Source: CAIXSC01 sp046349935
GTDB taxonomy: Bacteria; Planctomycetota; Planctomycetia; Pirellulales; Pirellulaceae
Assembly (NCBI GenBank): GCA_046349935.1
Contig: JAXMBK010000012.1
Location: forward strand, 1-64,000
Direction: 5' to 3'
DNA length: 64,000 nucleotides
Numbering within the stretch: position 1 is the first letter of the stretch; each line of letters begins with the position of its first letter. This document shows, in pieces, positions 47,734 to 57,485 of the stretch. Below the pieces are notes generated by a model. It searched no databases, was not told where the DNA came from, and saw nothing but the letters and a program-made list of their open reading frames with translations. The position numbers and the translations under genes are program-made.

Positions 47734-49221
47734 CTACTTCACCTTCTCGGCGATCGCCTGGAACTGTTCGAGCGCCGTCTGGAGGTCGTCGGCGATCTCT
47801 TGAGCGAGGACGTCGGGGGGCGGGAGGACTTCGCTGTCTTCGAGGCTTTTGTCTTTGAGCCAGAAGATGTCGAGGTTGACCTTGTCGCGTTTGATCAGGT
47901 CCTCGTACGAATACGCTCGCCAGCGTCCCTCGGGCTTGGTCTGCTCGTCCCACGTCGGCTTGCGCAAATGACGCTTCCCCGGACGATAGCACTCCACGAA
48001 TTCATCGAGATCCTCGCGACGAAGCGGGTTCGTCTTGAGCGTGAAGTGCATATTCGTCCGCAGGTCGTACACCCACAGCGTCTTCGTCCAGGCCTTCTCT
48101 TGCGCGGGTTTGGCGTCGAAGAACAGCACGTTCGCTTTCACGCCCTGAGCGTAGAAGATGCCGGTCGGGAGCCTCAGCAAGGTATGGACGTCGCACTGTT
48201 GCAGCAGGTTACGGCGCACTGTCTCGCCAGCGCCGCCCTCGAACAGCACGTTGTCGGGAACCACGATTGCGCAGCGACCGTTGATCTTGAGCAGCGTCTT
48301 CACGTGCTGGAGGAAGTTGAGCTGCTTGTTCTTTGTGGCCGTCCAAAAATCCTGCCGCTCGTAGACGTTATCCTCCTTCTCGATGTCCCCCTCCTCGTTG
48401 ACCACCGCAATGCTGCTCTTCTTGCCGAACGGCGGATTGGTGAGGACCACGCTGAACCGCTCGCCGGGATCGGCAGCCAGACTGTCGACGCCCGACTTCA
48501 CGGGACACGGATCGGCGTCGATGCCGTGCAGGTAGAGGTTCATGATGCACAGACGAGCCGTATTGGGCACCAGCTCCCAAGCCTTCACGAACTTGGTCCG
48601 CAGGTGGCGTTTCTGATCCTTGTCGAGCTCGCGGCCGTGATGGCGTACGACGTAATCGTGAGCAGCCAAGAGGAATCCCCCCGTTCCCGAGGCCGGATCG
48701 CAGACCGTGTCGTCCGACCCTGGCTGGACGCAGTCAACGATCGCTTTGATCAGTTGGCGCGGAGTGAAGTACTGACCGGCGCCCTTAGGGGACTCTTCGG
48801 CGCTTTTGGCGAGCAGCCCCTCGTAGATGTCCCCCTTCACGTCCGCTTCCATGCTTGACCACTTCACCGGTTCGATCAGGTCGACGATCAAGCGCCGTAG
48901 CGTGGCCGGGTTCTGAATGTCGGGACGCGCCTTCTTGAAGATCTCCCCCAGCATCCCCGGCTTGTTCGCCAATTCTTCGAGGATATGGCGGTAATGCGTC
49001 TCCAGCTCGTCGCCCTCGCGTTTGAGCAGGCTGTCCCAACCAAACTTCGCCGGCACGATCGGCGGGCGGTTGTAAGGCGGCTTGGTGAGCTCGTCGGCCA
49101 TCTTCAGGAAGAGCAAGAACGTAATCTGCTCGGTGTAGGCCATGTACGACAGCCCGTCATCGCGTAGGACATGCGCGAAGTTCCAGGCCTTGGAAACGAT
49201 CTGTTGGGACGCGGTGCTCAT
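47734..49221 (-). CDS. hsdM: Type I restriction-modification methyltransferase subunit HsdM
   Basis: A 495-aa N6-adenine methyltransferase. The N-terminal helical HsdM_N domain (about 5-135; FAHVLRDDGLSYMAYTEQIT) precedes the methylase fold with GQYFTPRQL, the SAM motif DPASGTGGFL (about 170) and the catalytic NPPFG (about 260). The C-terminal region, with VNLDIFWLKDKSL and a helical tail, contacts HsdS. The product forms M2S1 with HsdS and methylates the recognition site. It is last in the minus-strand operon, 53 bp after the EVE gene. Confidence 0.93.
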   Translation of the reverse strand: MSTASQQIVSKAWNFAHVLRDDGLSYMAYTEQITFLLFLKMADELTKPPYNRPPIVPAKFGWDSLLKREGDELETHYRHILEELANKPGMLGEIFKKARPDIQNPATLRRLIVDLIEPVKWSSMEADVKGDIYEGLLAKSAEESPKGAGQYFTPRQLIKAIVDCVQPGSDDTVCDPASGTGGFLLAAHDYVVRHHGRELDKDQKRHLRTKFVKAWELVPNTARLCIMNLYLHGIDADPCPVKSGVDSLAADPGERFSVVLTNPPFGKKSSIAVVNEEGDIEKEDNVYERQDFWTATKNKQLNFLQHVKTLLKINGRCAIVVPDNVLFEGGAGETVRRNLLQQCDVHTLLRLPTGIFYAQGVKANVLFFDAKPAQEKAWTKTLWVYDLRTNMHFTLKTNPLRREDLDEFVECYRPGKRHLRKPTWDEQTKPEGRWRAYSYEDLIKRDKVNLDIFWLKDKSLEDSEVLPPPDVLAQEIADDLQTALEQFQAIAEKVK

Positions 49222-49274
49222 GGAGGAGGCGAGTCAAGTGGAGAGGGAAGTGGAACGGCCAGGATTCGCTTCGG

Positions 49275-49721
49275 CTACCTTGAAGCCTTGGAGCGAACAG
49301 ATTCCTTGGCGGCGCTTATCAGAAGTTTTGCCTCGGGTCCGGTGAGTTTGTAGAGCGTCTTAATCGGGCCGGCTTTTAGTGCGTCTATCTCGGCGATGCG
49401 CTTATCCGCCTTTTTCAGCGGCCGAACCTTGGCGCCGATAGTTTCAACGGGCGACAGCATGACGTCAGTGAATGGGCCAGATTTTCGCATCTCGGCGACA
49501 CGAGCCACTCCCACGAGTTCATTTCTGTCGGTTTGGTAGGCAAGTATCGTGTCGTCCTTCGAAAGCTCTTCGAGTTGATCAACCACTTCCGTCGTGCCCC
49601 ATCGCAGAGGATCGTGTTCCTTCGCCTTCTCAAAGAACCAACTCCAATCGCCGTAATGACGTTGATGCTCGCCATTCCGCAAATTGCACTTGTAGATCCA
49701 GTAGGTCTTATCCGTCTTCAT
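49275..49721 (-). CDS. EVE/PUA-like domain protein
   Basis: A 148-aa protein that reads as a single EVE-like domain: TYWIYKCNLRN at the start, then a Trp-rich GDWSWFFEKA, LSKDDTILAYQTDRNELVGV, a strand-rich middle, and LTGPEAKLLISAAKE at the end. EVE domains bind modified nucleobases. The gene lies inside the hsd operon, between the GIY-YIG gene and hsdM (24 and 53 bp gaps), so it is probably made with the restriction enzyme. It could sense modified DNA or modulate the methylase. Confidence 0.78.
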   Translation of the reverse strand: MKTDKTYWIYKCNLRNGEHQRHYGDWSWFFEKAKEHDPLRWGTTEVVDQLEELSKDDTILAYQTDRNELVGVARVAEMRKSGPFTDVMLSPVETIGAKVRPLKKADKRIAEIDALKAGPIKTLYKLTGPEAKLLISAAKESVRSKASR

Positions 49722-49745
49722 TGAACGTCCCAGCGAGTAAATTCG

Positions 49746-50600
49746 TCATTCCGACTCAACGGCTCGACGACTCTCGTCGAGCGTACGAGATTCTGCGTTC
49801 TTCCATTCCACCCAGCCGTTCGCTGTACGGCCCAGCAAGACGGCGGCGGCGCTACTCGGCGATTTGAACAGGTAGTCTTGCGTGAAACGTAGTTTTCCGT
49901 CGACTTCAACGAGCACACCAGCCTCCAACAGAGGCCGACGCAGGGACTCGACTGACTGCCTGCCACTTGGGGTGATTTCGATCCGAGCGTAAGACTCTTT
50001 GTGGACGACGAATCCATCCTCGACAAGCTGCCCAACGCCCTTCGTTTCGCGTCCGTTGCAGTAGAACAGTTCGACGTCCGAAGTCTTCACGATTGGCTCG
50101 AACAATGGGTAGCCAAGCGTGGCGACGAGAACGCTCGCGGTCTCAAAGGCGTCGAGAATATCCGCCTCCATCGGCTCCGTGACGTGCGGTTTGCTCGGCG
50201 TCTGCTCGTTCTCGACGTGGTACCGATTGACCTTGCGAGCCGCCTCGATGGCGTACCATTCCAAGTATCGAATGTGCGCCTGCGTGAAGTTGTCGGTGCG
50301 CGAAACGATCACCACGGCCGTCTGCCAGAACTCCTTTCTGGCGTCATGCTGGTCGAGCCGCTTCCTCACGTCCTCCGTCTGACCGATGTAGACGCTCGGC
50401 ATGGCCGACGACTCGGACTCGCCGAACAGGAAGTAAAGTGCAACATGGTCTAATTCCTCCCGCTGCTTGGCCATGGCGAGGTCGCTGCGCGGGATCAGCA
50501 CCGCCTGCACGATCCGCGTCATCAACTCTGCGACACGAATCCCACGTGGCTCCCCAGTCGGCAGGAAGATCTGGATCGTCTTGGCCAGCGGAGTCGGCAT
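49746..50600 (-). CDS. GIY-YIG nuclease with C-terminal DUF4357-like domain
   Basis: A 284-aa protein. The central part has a GIY-YIG-type core: VALYFLFGES and VYIGQTEDVRKRLDQHDAR (about 50-88), then WQTAVVIVSR and RYLEWYAIEAARK, with the catalytic Glu in LEWYAI. The first motif is diverged (LYFLF for GIY). The last 50 residues (FTQDYLFKSPSSAAAVLLG, NGWVEWKN) match the DUF4357 domain often attached to such nucleases. The gene is inside the hsd operon between hsdS and the EVE gene. ATG 50600 is used; the longer frame starts at a TTG. Confidence 0.82.
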   Translation of the reverse strand: MPTPLAKTIQIFLPTGEPRGIRVAELMTRIVQAVLIPRSDLAMAKQREELDHVALYFLFGESESSAMPSVYIGQTEDVRKRLDQHDARKEFWQTAVVIVSRTDNFTQAHIRYLEWYAIEAARKVNRYHVENEQTPSKPHVTEPMEADILDAFETASVLVATLGYPLFEPIVKTSDVELFYCNGRETKGVGQLVEDGFVVHKESYARIEITPSGRQSVESLRRPLLEAGVLVEVDGKLRFTQDYLFKSPSSAAAVLLGRTANGWVEWKNAESRTLDESRRAVESE

Positions 50601-50703
50601 TGGGCGGAGGTACTCCAAGAGATGTGAGCCTTGTGGCGACGAGCGTCAGGGCGTCGAGGGCATTCGCAGAACGCACAGTCGGGATTCATGAGCCGCAATC
50701 ATG

Positions 50704-52248
50704 TCACGTCGCGGCCTTAGCCTTTCCCAGGCCCCGTTTAGACGGCGGCTCGGCTTTGCTCGTGGATGTCGCCTTAACACGCTCAAGCAAGGCACTCGCC
50801 GGCTCGTCGTTCGGGTCCTGTGGCACGAGCTTGCCCTCAAAGGCCTGCTTCAGGATGCTCTGTCGAAGGCGAGCCGCCCGAAGCAATCCGTGCTCGATCG
50901 CCAGTCCGGCGGCGTCGATTTGAGACAGGCGGGCAGCGACTTCCGCCACGAGTTGGCCTTGCTCGACACGTGGGGGCAAAGGAAAGGTCAGAGCCTGTAG
51001 CTTCGTCCCGTTCACGTTCGCCTGTCCGACTTGCTGCGAAACAACGGATTTTACCCACCGCCTACCGTGCGCCGAGTTTATGTACATAGACAAATATTGC
51101 GAATCGCATCCCGTCACCGTGCGGACCGCGATCAAGTACGAGGCATAGGAACATAGGTCGAACTGCCCCCCATAGACGGCAGACTTGCCGACGAGTTCAG
51201 CGCTGTTCGTCCTGTTGAACAGTAGGTCGCCCTTCGCAAGTAACAGGTCCGGGAACTCTGGATGCTCTTTCGGAAGATACTTCAACGACGAGAAATCAAG
51301 GTCACCTTCGACGATGTTACCCATCCTCAATACGACGACACCTTCGGTGTCTTCACTTGTTTTGGCGGACGAACCATATCGCACGGATTCGGCAACCTGC
51401 TCGACACTCGCCCAGCACCAGCCTTCCGGCAGGTCAGGTAGATCACTGGTGTCGGGTGGTACGGGTTCGACGTACTTGTCCTTCCAATTCTTCGGGGGAG
51501 GCTTGCCGGCGGCGGCGAATTTGGCGAGTTGGTCGGCTTCCCACTTTTGGCGCCGCTCGACGAGGATGCGTTCGAGCAGCTTCAAGGCGGGTTCGAGGTT
51601 CTTCTGCTTCGCACGCCACTCGGCTGTCAGTTCGCCCTCGACGGCCGCCTTGAGCACGCTCGCGCGGTACCGCTTCAGGTTTGCCTTCGCCCGCTCCAGA
51701 GCGGCCACTCCCGCATCCAGGTCGGAGAAGAGCTCCTCGATCTTCGCGACGATGCGACGCTGCTCGGGGAGAGGAGGTAGCGGAAGCTGATACGACTTCA
51801 CACTCGCTGCCGAGAGATTAGGTTGAGCTGAGCCATTGTCGTACTTTGCGATTTCCAGTCTTCCCAATGGACTGTCGAGGAAAAAACGTAGGAATTGAGG
51901 AGTAACGCAGCCGGTTGTTCGTAGTATCGCGAGTGACGATGCGATTGCTCCCGCATATTCGTCGTCAATGATTGCAGATTTTCCCAGCGACCCTCTTAGG
52001 CAGTAGAGAACGTCACCTCTTTGGATCTTGCCGCCGCTCAGCCGCGAATAATGCTCGCCGCTGATGTAATTCATCTCTCGGAAGTCAATCCTGCCATCTT
52101 GTAGATGCCCTGCATTGATGAACGCAATCCCGCGTTCCACGAAGTCATCGCGTGAAGGGTAGTTGGTACCTCGATCACCGTTGATTACGCGGGCAACGTC
52201 GCTCAGGCTAACGACAGTCCACCCCATTGTCCCGCTGTCCTCCTTCAC
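50704..52248 (-). CDS. hsdS: Type I restriction-modification specificity subunit HsdS
   Basis: A 514-aa protein with two target-recognition domains, each followed by a coiled-coil spacer. The first has AFINAGHLQDGRIDF and RGDVLYCLRGSLGKS and ends in LPLPPLPEQRRIVAKIEELF (about 165-185). The second has PEGWCWASVEQVAES, LAKGDLLFNRTNS and FPLPPRVEQGQLVAEV. The duplicated layout is normal for HsdS reading a bipartite DNA site. It starts with GTG 52248 overlapping the TGA of hsdR, so it is translationally coupled. It is complete. Confidence 0.92.
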   Translation of the reverse strand: MKEDSGTMGWTVVSLSDVARVINGDRGTNYPSRDDFVERGIAFINAGHLQDGRIDFREMNYISGEHYSRLSGGKIQRGDVLYCLRGSLGKSAIIDDEYAGAIASSLAILRTTGCVTPQFLRFFLDSPLGRLEIAKYDNGSAQPNLSAASVKSYQLPLPPLPEQRRIVAKIEELFSDLDAGVAALERAKANLKRYRASVLKAAVEGELTAEWRAKQKNLEPALKLLERILVERRQKWEADQLAKFAAAGKPPPKNWKDKYVEPVPPDTSDLPDLPEGWCWASVEQVAESVRYGSSAKTSEDTEGVVVLRMGNIVEGDLDFSSLKYLPKEHPEFPDLLLAKGDLLFNRTNSAELVGKSAVYGGQFDLCSYASYLIAVRTVTGCDSQYLSMYINSAHGRRWVKSVVSQQVGQANVNGTKLQALTFPLPPRVEQGQLVAEVAARLSQIDAAGLAIEHGLLRAARLRQSILKQAFEGKLVPQDPNDEPASALLERVKATSTSKAEPPSKRGLGKAKAAT

Positions 52249-55013
52249 GCCGCCAACCTCCCGTTCAGTTCATCCAGGATCGCCGAGAGCTTGTCGCCGA
52301 ACAGCTCGTAGGCGCGGCCGAGTCCGCCGAATTGACTGAAGGGCACTTCCTCCAAATCGTCCTGCTCCACAGCGAGGCTCGACGCAATGTGGTCGCGAAT
52401 CGCCTCCAGCCAGCGCCGCTGTTCCTCGGTAAACTTCACTCCGCGTGCTTGCTGGTCGGCGAGCCACGCATCGTAGCGTTCGTGGACCGTGGCGACGATG
52501 GGGATGAGCTCCCCGGCCGGGTCGAGCGCGTGCTTCACGAGCGCCACGACGTCGACGATGGCCTTCCCGCCGCTACCCTTCACCTTCTTCGGCTCCACTA
52601 ACTCAAACGCCTGCCACACGCGAGCCAAACTCAGCCCGTACGGCGGACGTTCGATGGCGTTCGCCAGCTGCTTGATCTGCGAATACCGGAGGCCCGCACG
52701 GCGCGGACGACTGTACAGGATTTGTATCGCCTCGATCTCGTCCTTTCGTTCCTCGATGAACTTCCGAAACGACGTGATGACCGTCTGAGCCCGCTCCTTG
52801 GCCTTCACATCGAAGCCAGCCCCAATCAGCGTGTCCTGGTTGACCTCGTCGACCACCTGCTCCAGTTCGCCGCGCAACGCCAGGATCGCGTCGCGCAGTT
52901 TGGGGTTGTGCAGCGGCTTGAGCGCCTGCCGCACTCGCTGCTGTTCGATCGCTTCCAACTGCTTTTCGGTTGGCTCGGCGTCGGGCGGGAGCTTGTACTT
53001 GTCGATCGTTTCCTGAGCTACGCTGTCGGGATTGATCGCCTCCAACAAGTCAGAGGCGAGATCGCCTAGGTTCTTGCCGCCCAGTCGGGTCTCGATTTCG
53101 TCACGCTGTTGGTCGTCGAGCTGCCGTTCCAGACGTGCGAAGCGGGCGGCCAGGGTCGACGCCAAATCGGCATTTGCCATGCCGTTGGCCACCTCGTGCA
53201 GCAGTTTGTCCAGCGGAATCGACGGCTTGCGGTCGAGCGGCTTGGTCGCGGCTTTCTCCTGCTCGCACACTCCCACCGCGTCGACGATCACGAAGTGCGT
53301 CTTGTGACTGGCGTCGGGAGTCACCGATTGAAGCTTGTCGGGATCGATGATGCGACAACCGCGTCCCTTCATCTGTTCGAAGTACGACAGCGAGCGGATG
53401 TTGCGCATGAACAGTAGGCATTCGAGCGGCTTGACGTCTGTGCCGGTCGCGATCATGTCGACCGTCACGGCGATGCGGGGATTGAAGGCGTTGCGGAAGT
53501 CGGCCAGCAGGTCGTCCGGCTTCTTCTGCGTCGACTTTGACGTGATCTTCTGGCAAAAGTCGTTCCCGCGCCCGAACTCTTCCCGAATGATCGCGACGAT
53601 GTCTTCGGCGTGCGAGTCAGTCTTCGCGAAGACGAGCGTCTTGGGCACCTCAGAACGCTGCGGGAAGATCGACTTCAGGCTATCGCGGAACGTTTTGATG
53701 ACCAGCCGGATTTGGTCCTTGTTCACGACGTCCCGGTCCAACTGCGTCCCCTCGTACGACAAGTCCTCTTCGAGTTCCCGGAAACGAGTGATGCGTGTGC
53801 GTCGGTCGCGGTGGGGCACGAACTCCTTGGGCTTCTTGAGCAGCTTCGCGCCATCGCGCGTGATTTGCGTCTCGATGCGGAAGACGTCGAAGCCCACGTT
53901 GACGCCGTCGGCGACCGCCTTCTCGTGCGTATACTCCTGCACCAGATTGCGGTTGAAGAAGCCGAATGTCTGCTCGGTGGGAGTTGCGGTGAGTCCGATG
54001 AGAAAGGCGTCGAAGTAGTCGAGCACCTGGCGCCAAAGGTTGTAAATCGAACGGTGGCATTCGTCGATGACGACGACGTCGAACGTCTCGATGGGGATGC
54101 GCGAGTTGTAGGCAACCGCCAAGGGCTCGCGGTAGAGCGGCTGATCGAGCTCGAACTGCGACGCTTCCTCGTTGTCTTCGAGATACTCTTCTTCGCCTTG
54201 CAGCATCGAGTAGAGACGTTGGATGGTGGTGATGCAGACCTTCGCGGCGGGGTCGATCGTGTTCCGCTTCAGGTGTTGGACCGTGTACTCCTCGGTGAAC
54301 TTGTAGCCGTTAGCTGGATTGACGAACTGCTGGAACTCGCTGAGCGTCTGCTTTCCCAGGTTGTTGCGGTCGACGAGGAAGAGGATGCGTTTCGCCTTGG
54401 CGTGCTTGATCAGGCGGTAACAGAAGTTGACCGCCGTGAAGGTCTTGCCCGAGCCGGTCGCCATCTGAATGAGGGCGCGGGGCCGGTTGTCGGCGAGCGA
54501 CCTTTCCAGGTTCGTGATCGCCTCGTGCTGCACCTTCCACAGCTTGGCCGAATCCAGCGGCGGGAATTGGCGGAGGAGCGTCCGCAGTTGCTGGTCGCGA
54601 TCTAACGCGGCCAGCCGCATCAGTTCCTCGGGGCGGTGAAACGTGAACAACTCGCGGCTGCGCGGTTCGGGGTCGAGGTGATTGGTGAACAGCGTTTCCT
54701 TGCCGGTGGTAACGTAGTAGAAGGGGAGTGGATCGTGGTAGCGCGGTATGCCGGGCGAGAGTCCCTTGGTGTAGTCGGAAGCCTGCCCTTCGACGCCGCG
54801 CAGTGGGTGGCCGATGGGTTTCGCTTCGATAACGCCAATCACCTTCTCGTCCGCGTAGAGTAGGTAGTCGGCGAATCCGGTCTCCAATGGAAACTCGCGG
54901 ATGGCGACGCCCGTGCCGGCCGTGATGTCGCGCTTGGCGTAGTCCTGCACGATCCACCCGCAATCAAGGAGCTGATCGTCGATCCCCTCGCGAGCTTTGT
55001 CTTCCGGTTTCAT
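52245..55013 (-). CDS. hsdR: Type I restriction endonuclease subunit HsdR
   Basis: A 922-aa motor nuclease. The N-terminal PD-(D/E)XK domain has ETGFADYLLYADEK (Asp) and VIGVIEAKP (Glu-Ala-Lys, about 55-65). A superfamily 2 helicase follows, with ALIQMATGSGKTFTAVNF (Walker A, about 185), DECHRSIYNLW (DEAD-like, about 318), LIGLTATP (about 340), VTVDMIATGTDVKPLEC and MKGRGCRIIDPD (about 545). The C-terminus is helical and binds the methylase. The residue order is of the EcoEI/type IB-like class. The start is ATG 55013; the frame continues only four codons upstream. It is the first gene of the hsd operon. Confidence 0.92.
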   Translation of the reverse strand: MKPEDKAREGIDDQLLDCGWIVQDYAKRDITAGTGVAIREFPLETGFADYLLYADEKVIGVIEAKPIGHPLRGVEGQASDYTKGLSPGIPRYHDPLPFYYVTTGKETLFTNHLDPEPRSRELFTFHRPEELMRLAALDRDQQLRTLLRQFPPLDSAKLWKVQHEAITNLERSLADNRPRALIQMATGSGKTFTAVNFCYRLIKHAKAKRILFLVDRNNLGKQTLSEFQQFVNPANGYKFTEEYTVQHLKRNTIDPAAKVCITTIQRLYSMLQGEEEYLEDNEEASQFELDQPLYREPLAVAYNSRIPIETFDVVVIDECHRSIYNLWRQVLDYFDAFLIGLTATPTEQTFGFFNRNLVQEYTHEKAVADGVNVGFDVFRIETQITRDGAKLLKKPKEFVPHRDRRTRITRFRELEEDLSYEGTQLDRDVVNKDQIRLVIKTFRDSLKSIFPQRSEVPKTLVFAKTDSHAEDIVAIIREEFGRGNDFCQKITSKSTQKKPDDLLADFRNAFNPRIAVTVDMIATGTDVKPLECLLFMRNIRSLSYFEQMKGRGCRIIDPDKLQSVTPDASHKTHFVIVDAVGVCEQEKAATKPLDRKPSIPLDKLLHEVANGMANADLASTLAARFARLERQLDDQQRDEIETRLGGKNLGDLASDLLEAINPDSVAQETIDKYKLPPDAEPTEKQLEAIEQQRVRQALKPLHNPKLRDAILALRGELEQVVDEVNQDTLIGAGFDVKAKERAQTVITSFRKFIEERKDEIEAIQILYSRPRRAGLRYSQIKQLANAIERPPYGLSLARVWQAFELVEPKKVKGSGGKAIVDVVALVKHALDPAGELIPIVATVHERYDAWLADQQARGVKFTEEQRRWLEAIRDHIASSLAVEQDDLEEVPFSQFGGLGRAYELFGDKLSAILDELNGRLAA

Positions 55014-55271
55014 CCCACGCCTCATCGCGCTCGTCGCACTCGCCTCCCTCCAGACCAGTCGGTATCGGCCAGACGGCAGAGTTGCTTTACCTCTCTTGGA
55101 TATTGCACGGCGCGGCGTTTCTCAATCCCCCCGAATGCGAACGGCGGTGGGGGAAGCAGGGAAGACGATCGTTGATTACTTTTGGAGCCACGCGCTCGTG
55201 ATCGATGGCGGATGGTGGTGGATTGGTTCCGTGCCCGCTTCGATCGGGGGCCGCGACGAGGAACAATCATC

Positions 55272-55703
55272 ATGAGCAACTACTTTTTCTTTCGTAACAA
55301 GTCGTGGCAGGGCCCGTTCACGTTGGACGAGCTCAATTCGCTCTACGCGAAGGGCACAGTGACGGACGATACGCTCGTGAAGATGGATGGCGGCACGCCA
55401 ATGATGGCCTTCGAGTGCCTTGCGACTCCGTCTGGTACCTCCGTCCAATCCAGTCCAGCGCCCCCAACACCGCATCAGACGGCGACGCCAGCCGCGCAGC
55501 CATTTCCGCGGAATCCTCCGTCGCCCGACTTTCGCGACGGTGCGCCGTTCCTTCCCTGTTCGATTCTGGAAGTCATTACGACTGGTTTCCTCTACCTTGG
55601 TGCGTTCAAGATCGCTGTCGCCATCGTACTCTTGGGGCTCGGCCTTTTTCGCGGCCTTAAGGAAGACTGGCTGACCATGGCGTTTGCGGCCTACTCCGCA
55701 TGA
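55272..55703 (+). CDS. GYF-like domain membrane protein, possibly cut by the IS
   Basis: A 143-aa protein starting with a GYF_2-type domain (NYFFFRNKSWQGPFTLDELN, LYAKGTVTDDTLVKMDGG), a Pro-rich linker, and then one hydrophobic helix at about 105-125 (TGFLYLGAFKIAVAIVLLGLG). The stop lies 2 bp before the left end of the IS at 55706, so the natural C-terminus may have been removed or replaced. Function is unknown; GYF-type domains bind Pro-rich peptides. ATG 55272 is preferred to an earlier frame opening. Confidence 0.7.
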   Translation: MSNYFFFRNKSWQGPFTLDELNSLYAKGTVTDDTLVKMDGGTPMMAFECLATPSGTSVQSSPAPPTPHQTATPAAQPFPRNPPSPDFRDGAPFLPCSILEVITTGFLYLGAFKIAVAIVLLGLGLFRGLKEDWLTMAFAAYSA

Positions 55704-55756
55704 TTTGTTTCACCGGAAGTGAGACATCTCAAGGCGGAAAGTTTAGTACGGGTTGG

Positions 55757-56797
55757 TCACCCTGAGAGGTTCATTGTGGATTGTTTGAGTTCCAGGTTCT
55801 TCTCGCGACGGCGATGGCGGGCATCCGCCATTTTGCGTCGTCGCGCTTCGTGCAGTGGGACGGGATCGCCGCGATAGTAGTCGGCCGGGCGAAGGTATCC
55901 CAGGCTGCTGTGAAGTCGCTCGTGGTTGTACCAATGGATCACCTGTCCGAGCACTTCTTCGGCTTGGTATCGGCTGGCGAGTGGATCGCTCTCGAGGTCC
56001 GTTTCGTCCAAGGCTTCGCGAATGGTGCGATTGGCCCGCTCCACGAGTCCGTTCTCCTCCGGGCAATGCGGTTTGATCCTCGCATGCGTGAGGCCGTGGT
56101 GCGACAAGACGCCGTGGAACTCTTTGGAGACGTAACCGCTGCCATTGTCGCTGCGGATTTCTGGTTTCACCAGCAAGTCGCCGGCGGAGGTACGCGGCAG
56201 CGTCTCCAAGGCTCGCTGGCCCCCGAGGCTCACGCTGTGACCGTCCATGCTCGTTAGCAACTCCCAGTGCACGATGAAACGCGAGTACTCGTCGAGGAAG
56301 GCCAGGAAGTAATAGTTCACGCCGCCCACCGTCAGGTACATCAGGTCGGTCCCCCAGCGTTCGTCCGGCCGAGTCGCCTGCTCAATCGCTTCTCGGTATC
56401 GCTTCTTGCGCCCTCGATGGCGGCACATGAGGTCCGCTTCCCGCAGGATGCGGTACACCGTCGAGGAACTCAGGTACGCGACTTCCGCATCGACCATCCG
56501 CCAAGCCAGTTCACGGTGCCGGATCTCAGGATGTTTCCTGGCGAACGCCAGCACGGCCTCTCGTTCCGCGGGTAAAACCTCGTAGACCTGCACCGGTTCC
56601 GTCGCCGCCAACGACTTCGCCCAGGCTTCTTCTCGCAGCCAGCGATAGTAGCTCGCGCGGGACAAGCCTAACGCCTGAAGCACGCGACGAGTCGACCAAC
56701 CACTGCGCTGCTTCGTGGCCGTCACGGTCGCATGCACCTCCCGTTGAAGTTCTGGCGGCAACTGGCCGTAATCCTCTAATCCAAGAGCGTTTTTTTT
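55757..56797 (-). CDS. IS3-family OrfB (DDE transposase domain)
   Basis: The frame is read by -1 shifting at the A8 run (56797-56790). It contains the HTH_21-like region (SYYRWLREEAWAKS, LAFARKHPEIRHRELAWRM), then the rve/DDE core: RWGTDLMYLTVG (first Asp), IRSDNGSGYVSKEF (second Asp) and PEENGLVERANRTIREALD (Glu), ending in YNHERLHSSLGYLRP. The triad is intact, so the IS may be active. The frame is open further upstream, to 57049, but this part overlaps orfA and is not orfB-like. Confidence 0.87.
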   Translation of the reverse strand, partial: KKNALGLEDYGQLPPELQREVHATVTATKQRSGWSTRRVLQALGLSRASYYRWLREEAWAKSLAATEPVQVYEVLPAEREAVLAFARKHPEIRHRELAWRMVDAEVAYLSSSTVYRILREADLMCRHRGRKKRYREAIEQATRPDERWGTDLMYLTVGGVNYYFLAFLDEYSRFIVHWELLTSMDGHSVSLGGQRALETLPRTSAGDLLVKPEIRSDNGSGYVSKEFHGVLSHHGLTHARIKPHCPEENGLVERANRTIREALDETDLESDPLASRYQAEEVLGQVIHWYNHERLHSSLGYLRPADYYRGDPVPLHEARRRKMADARHRRREKNLELKQSTMNLSG

Positions 56798-57099
56798 AGT
56801 TCGAGGTTTTCGGCTGTGATCTCCGCGATCACATCCTTCATCCGGCGATTCGCCGATTCCAGCCGTGACTCTCGCGCCGAAACCTTCGAATCTTGTCGGT
56901 CGAAGATCCGGTCCGCGGCGCCGAGCAGCTGACGTTTCCACGAGTAATACATCGTCGGATTCAAGCCTTCGCGACGGCAGAGATCCGAGATCTCCACGCC
57001 GGGTTCCATCCCCGCCAGCACGATCCGCAGTTTCTCCGCCGCGCTCCAACGCTTTCGCTTACCCTCGCCGCCCGTTCCAGACGATGTCTTGCCCTTCAT
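56776..57099 (-). CDS. IS3-family OrfA (helix-turn-helix protein)
   Basis: A 107-aa protein: RKRWSAAEKLRIVLAGMEPG, then ISDLCRREGLNPTMYYSWKR, the helix-turn-helix of IS3-type OrfA, and a leucine-zipper-like tail (ESANRRMKDVIAEITAENLE). It binds the IS ends and regulates transposition. Near its end lies a run of eight A on the coding strand (positions 56797-56790), the slippery sequence at which ribosomes can shift by -1 into orfB to make the OrfAB transposase. Confidence 0.88.
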   Translation of the reverse strand: MKGKTSSGTGGEGKRKRWSAAEKLRIVLAGMEPGVEISDLCRREGLNPTMYYSWKRQLLGAADRIFDRQDSKVSARESRLESANRRMKDVIAEITAENLELKKTLLD

Positions 57100-57485
57100 G
57101 ATCGCTCCTTCTTGGCTCTTGAGCCCTCAGGATAGACCATTCCCGCCAACTTCCCATCTGTCTCACTTGCGGTGAAACACTACACGCAGGCATTGTTAGT
57201 CTTTTCGTGTCGGCCTTGCTCCGGTGCTTGATTCGACTCACAAGAGATACCGTCGCGGTCAGATGGCATCTCTGGCAAATCTCACACGCTCTATCGAACC
57301 AGCCTCCCTCCTCGCCAACGAGTCCCCGCGGACCTTAATGCACCCGCGAAAGAAAATACCTTCGCGTCGTGCACGGCGGCTGACGTGGCGGCGTCCCGAC
57401 TCGCCAGTCCGCGTCCTTTTCGGTGCCCTACCGGGTATTCGGGCATCAAACGACTCGCTCATTTCCGCATTGAATTCGATCCCCC

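Larger units (their letters stand above)
55706..57179 (-). mobile_element. Complete IS3-family insertion sequence
   Basis: About 1474 bp with imperfect terminal inverted repeats: TGTTTCACCGGAAGTGAGAC at 55706 and, on the other strand, TGTTTCACCGCAAGTGAGAC from 57179. Inside are overlapping orfA and orfB on the minus strand, joined by a predicted -1 frameshift. No target duplication is obvious in the bases next to the ends. A 56-bp piece identical to its orfB is at 15375-15430, so relatives were active in this genome. Confidence 0.88.

Noticed and set aside
55699..57186. Target-site duplication around the IS3 element
   Set aside because: The bases flanking the two ends do not match over 3-5 positions.
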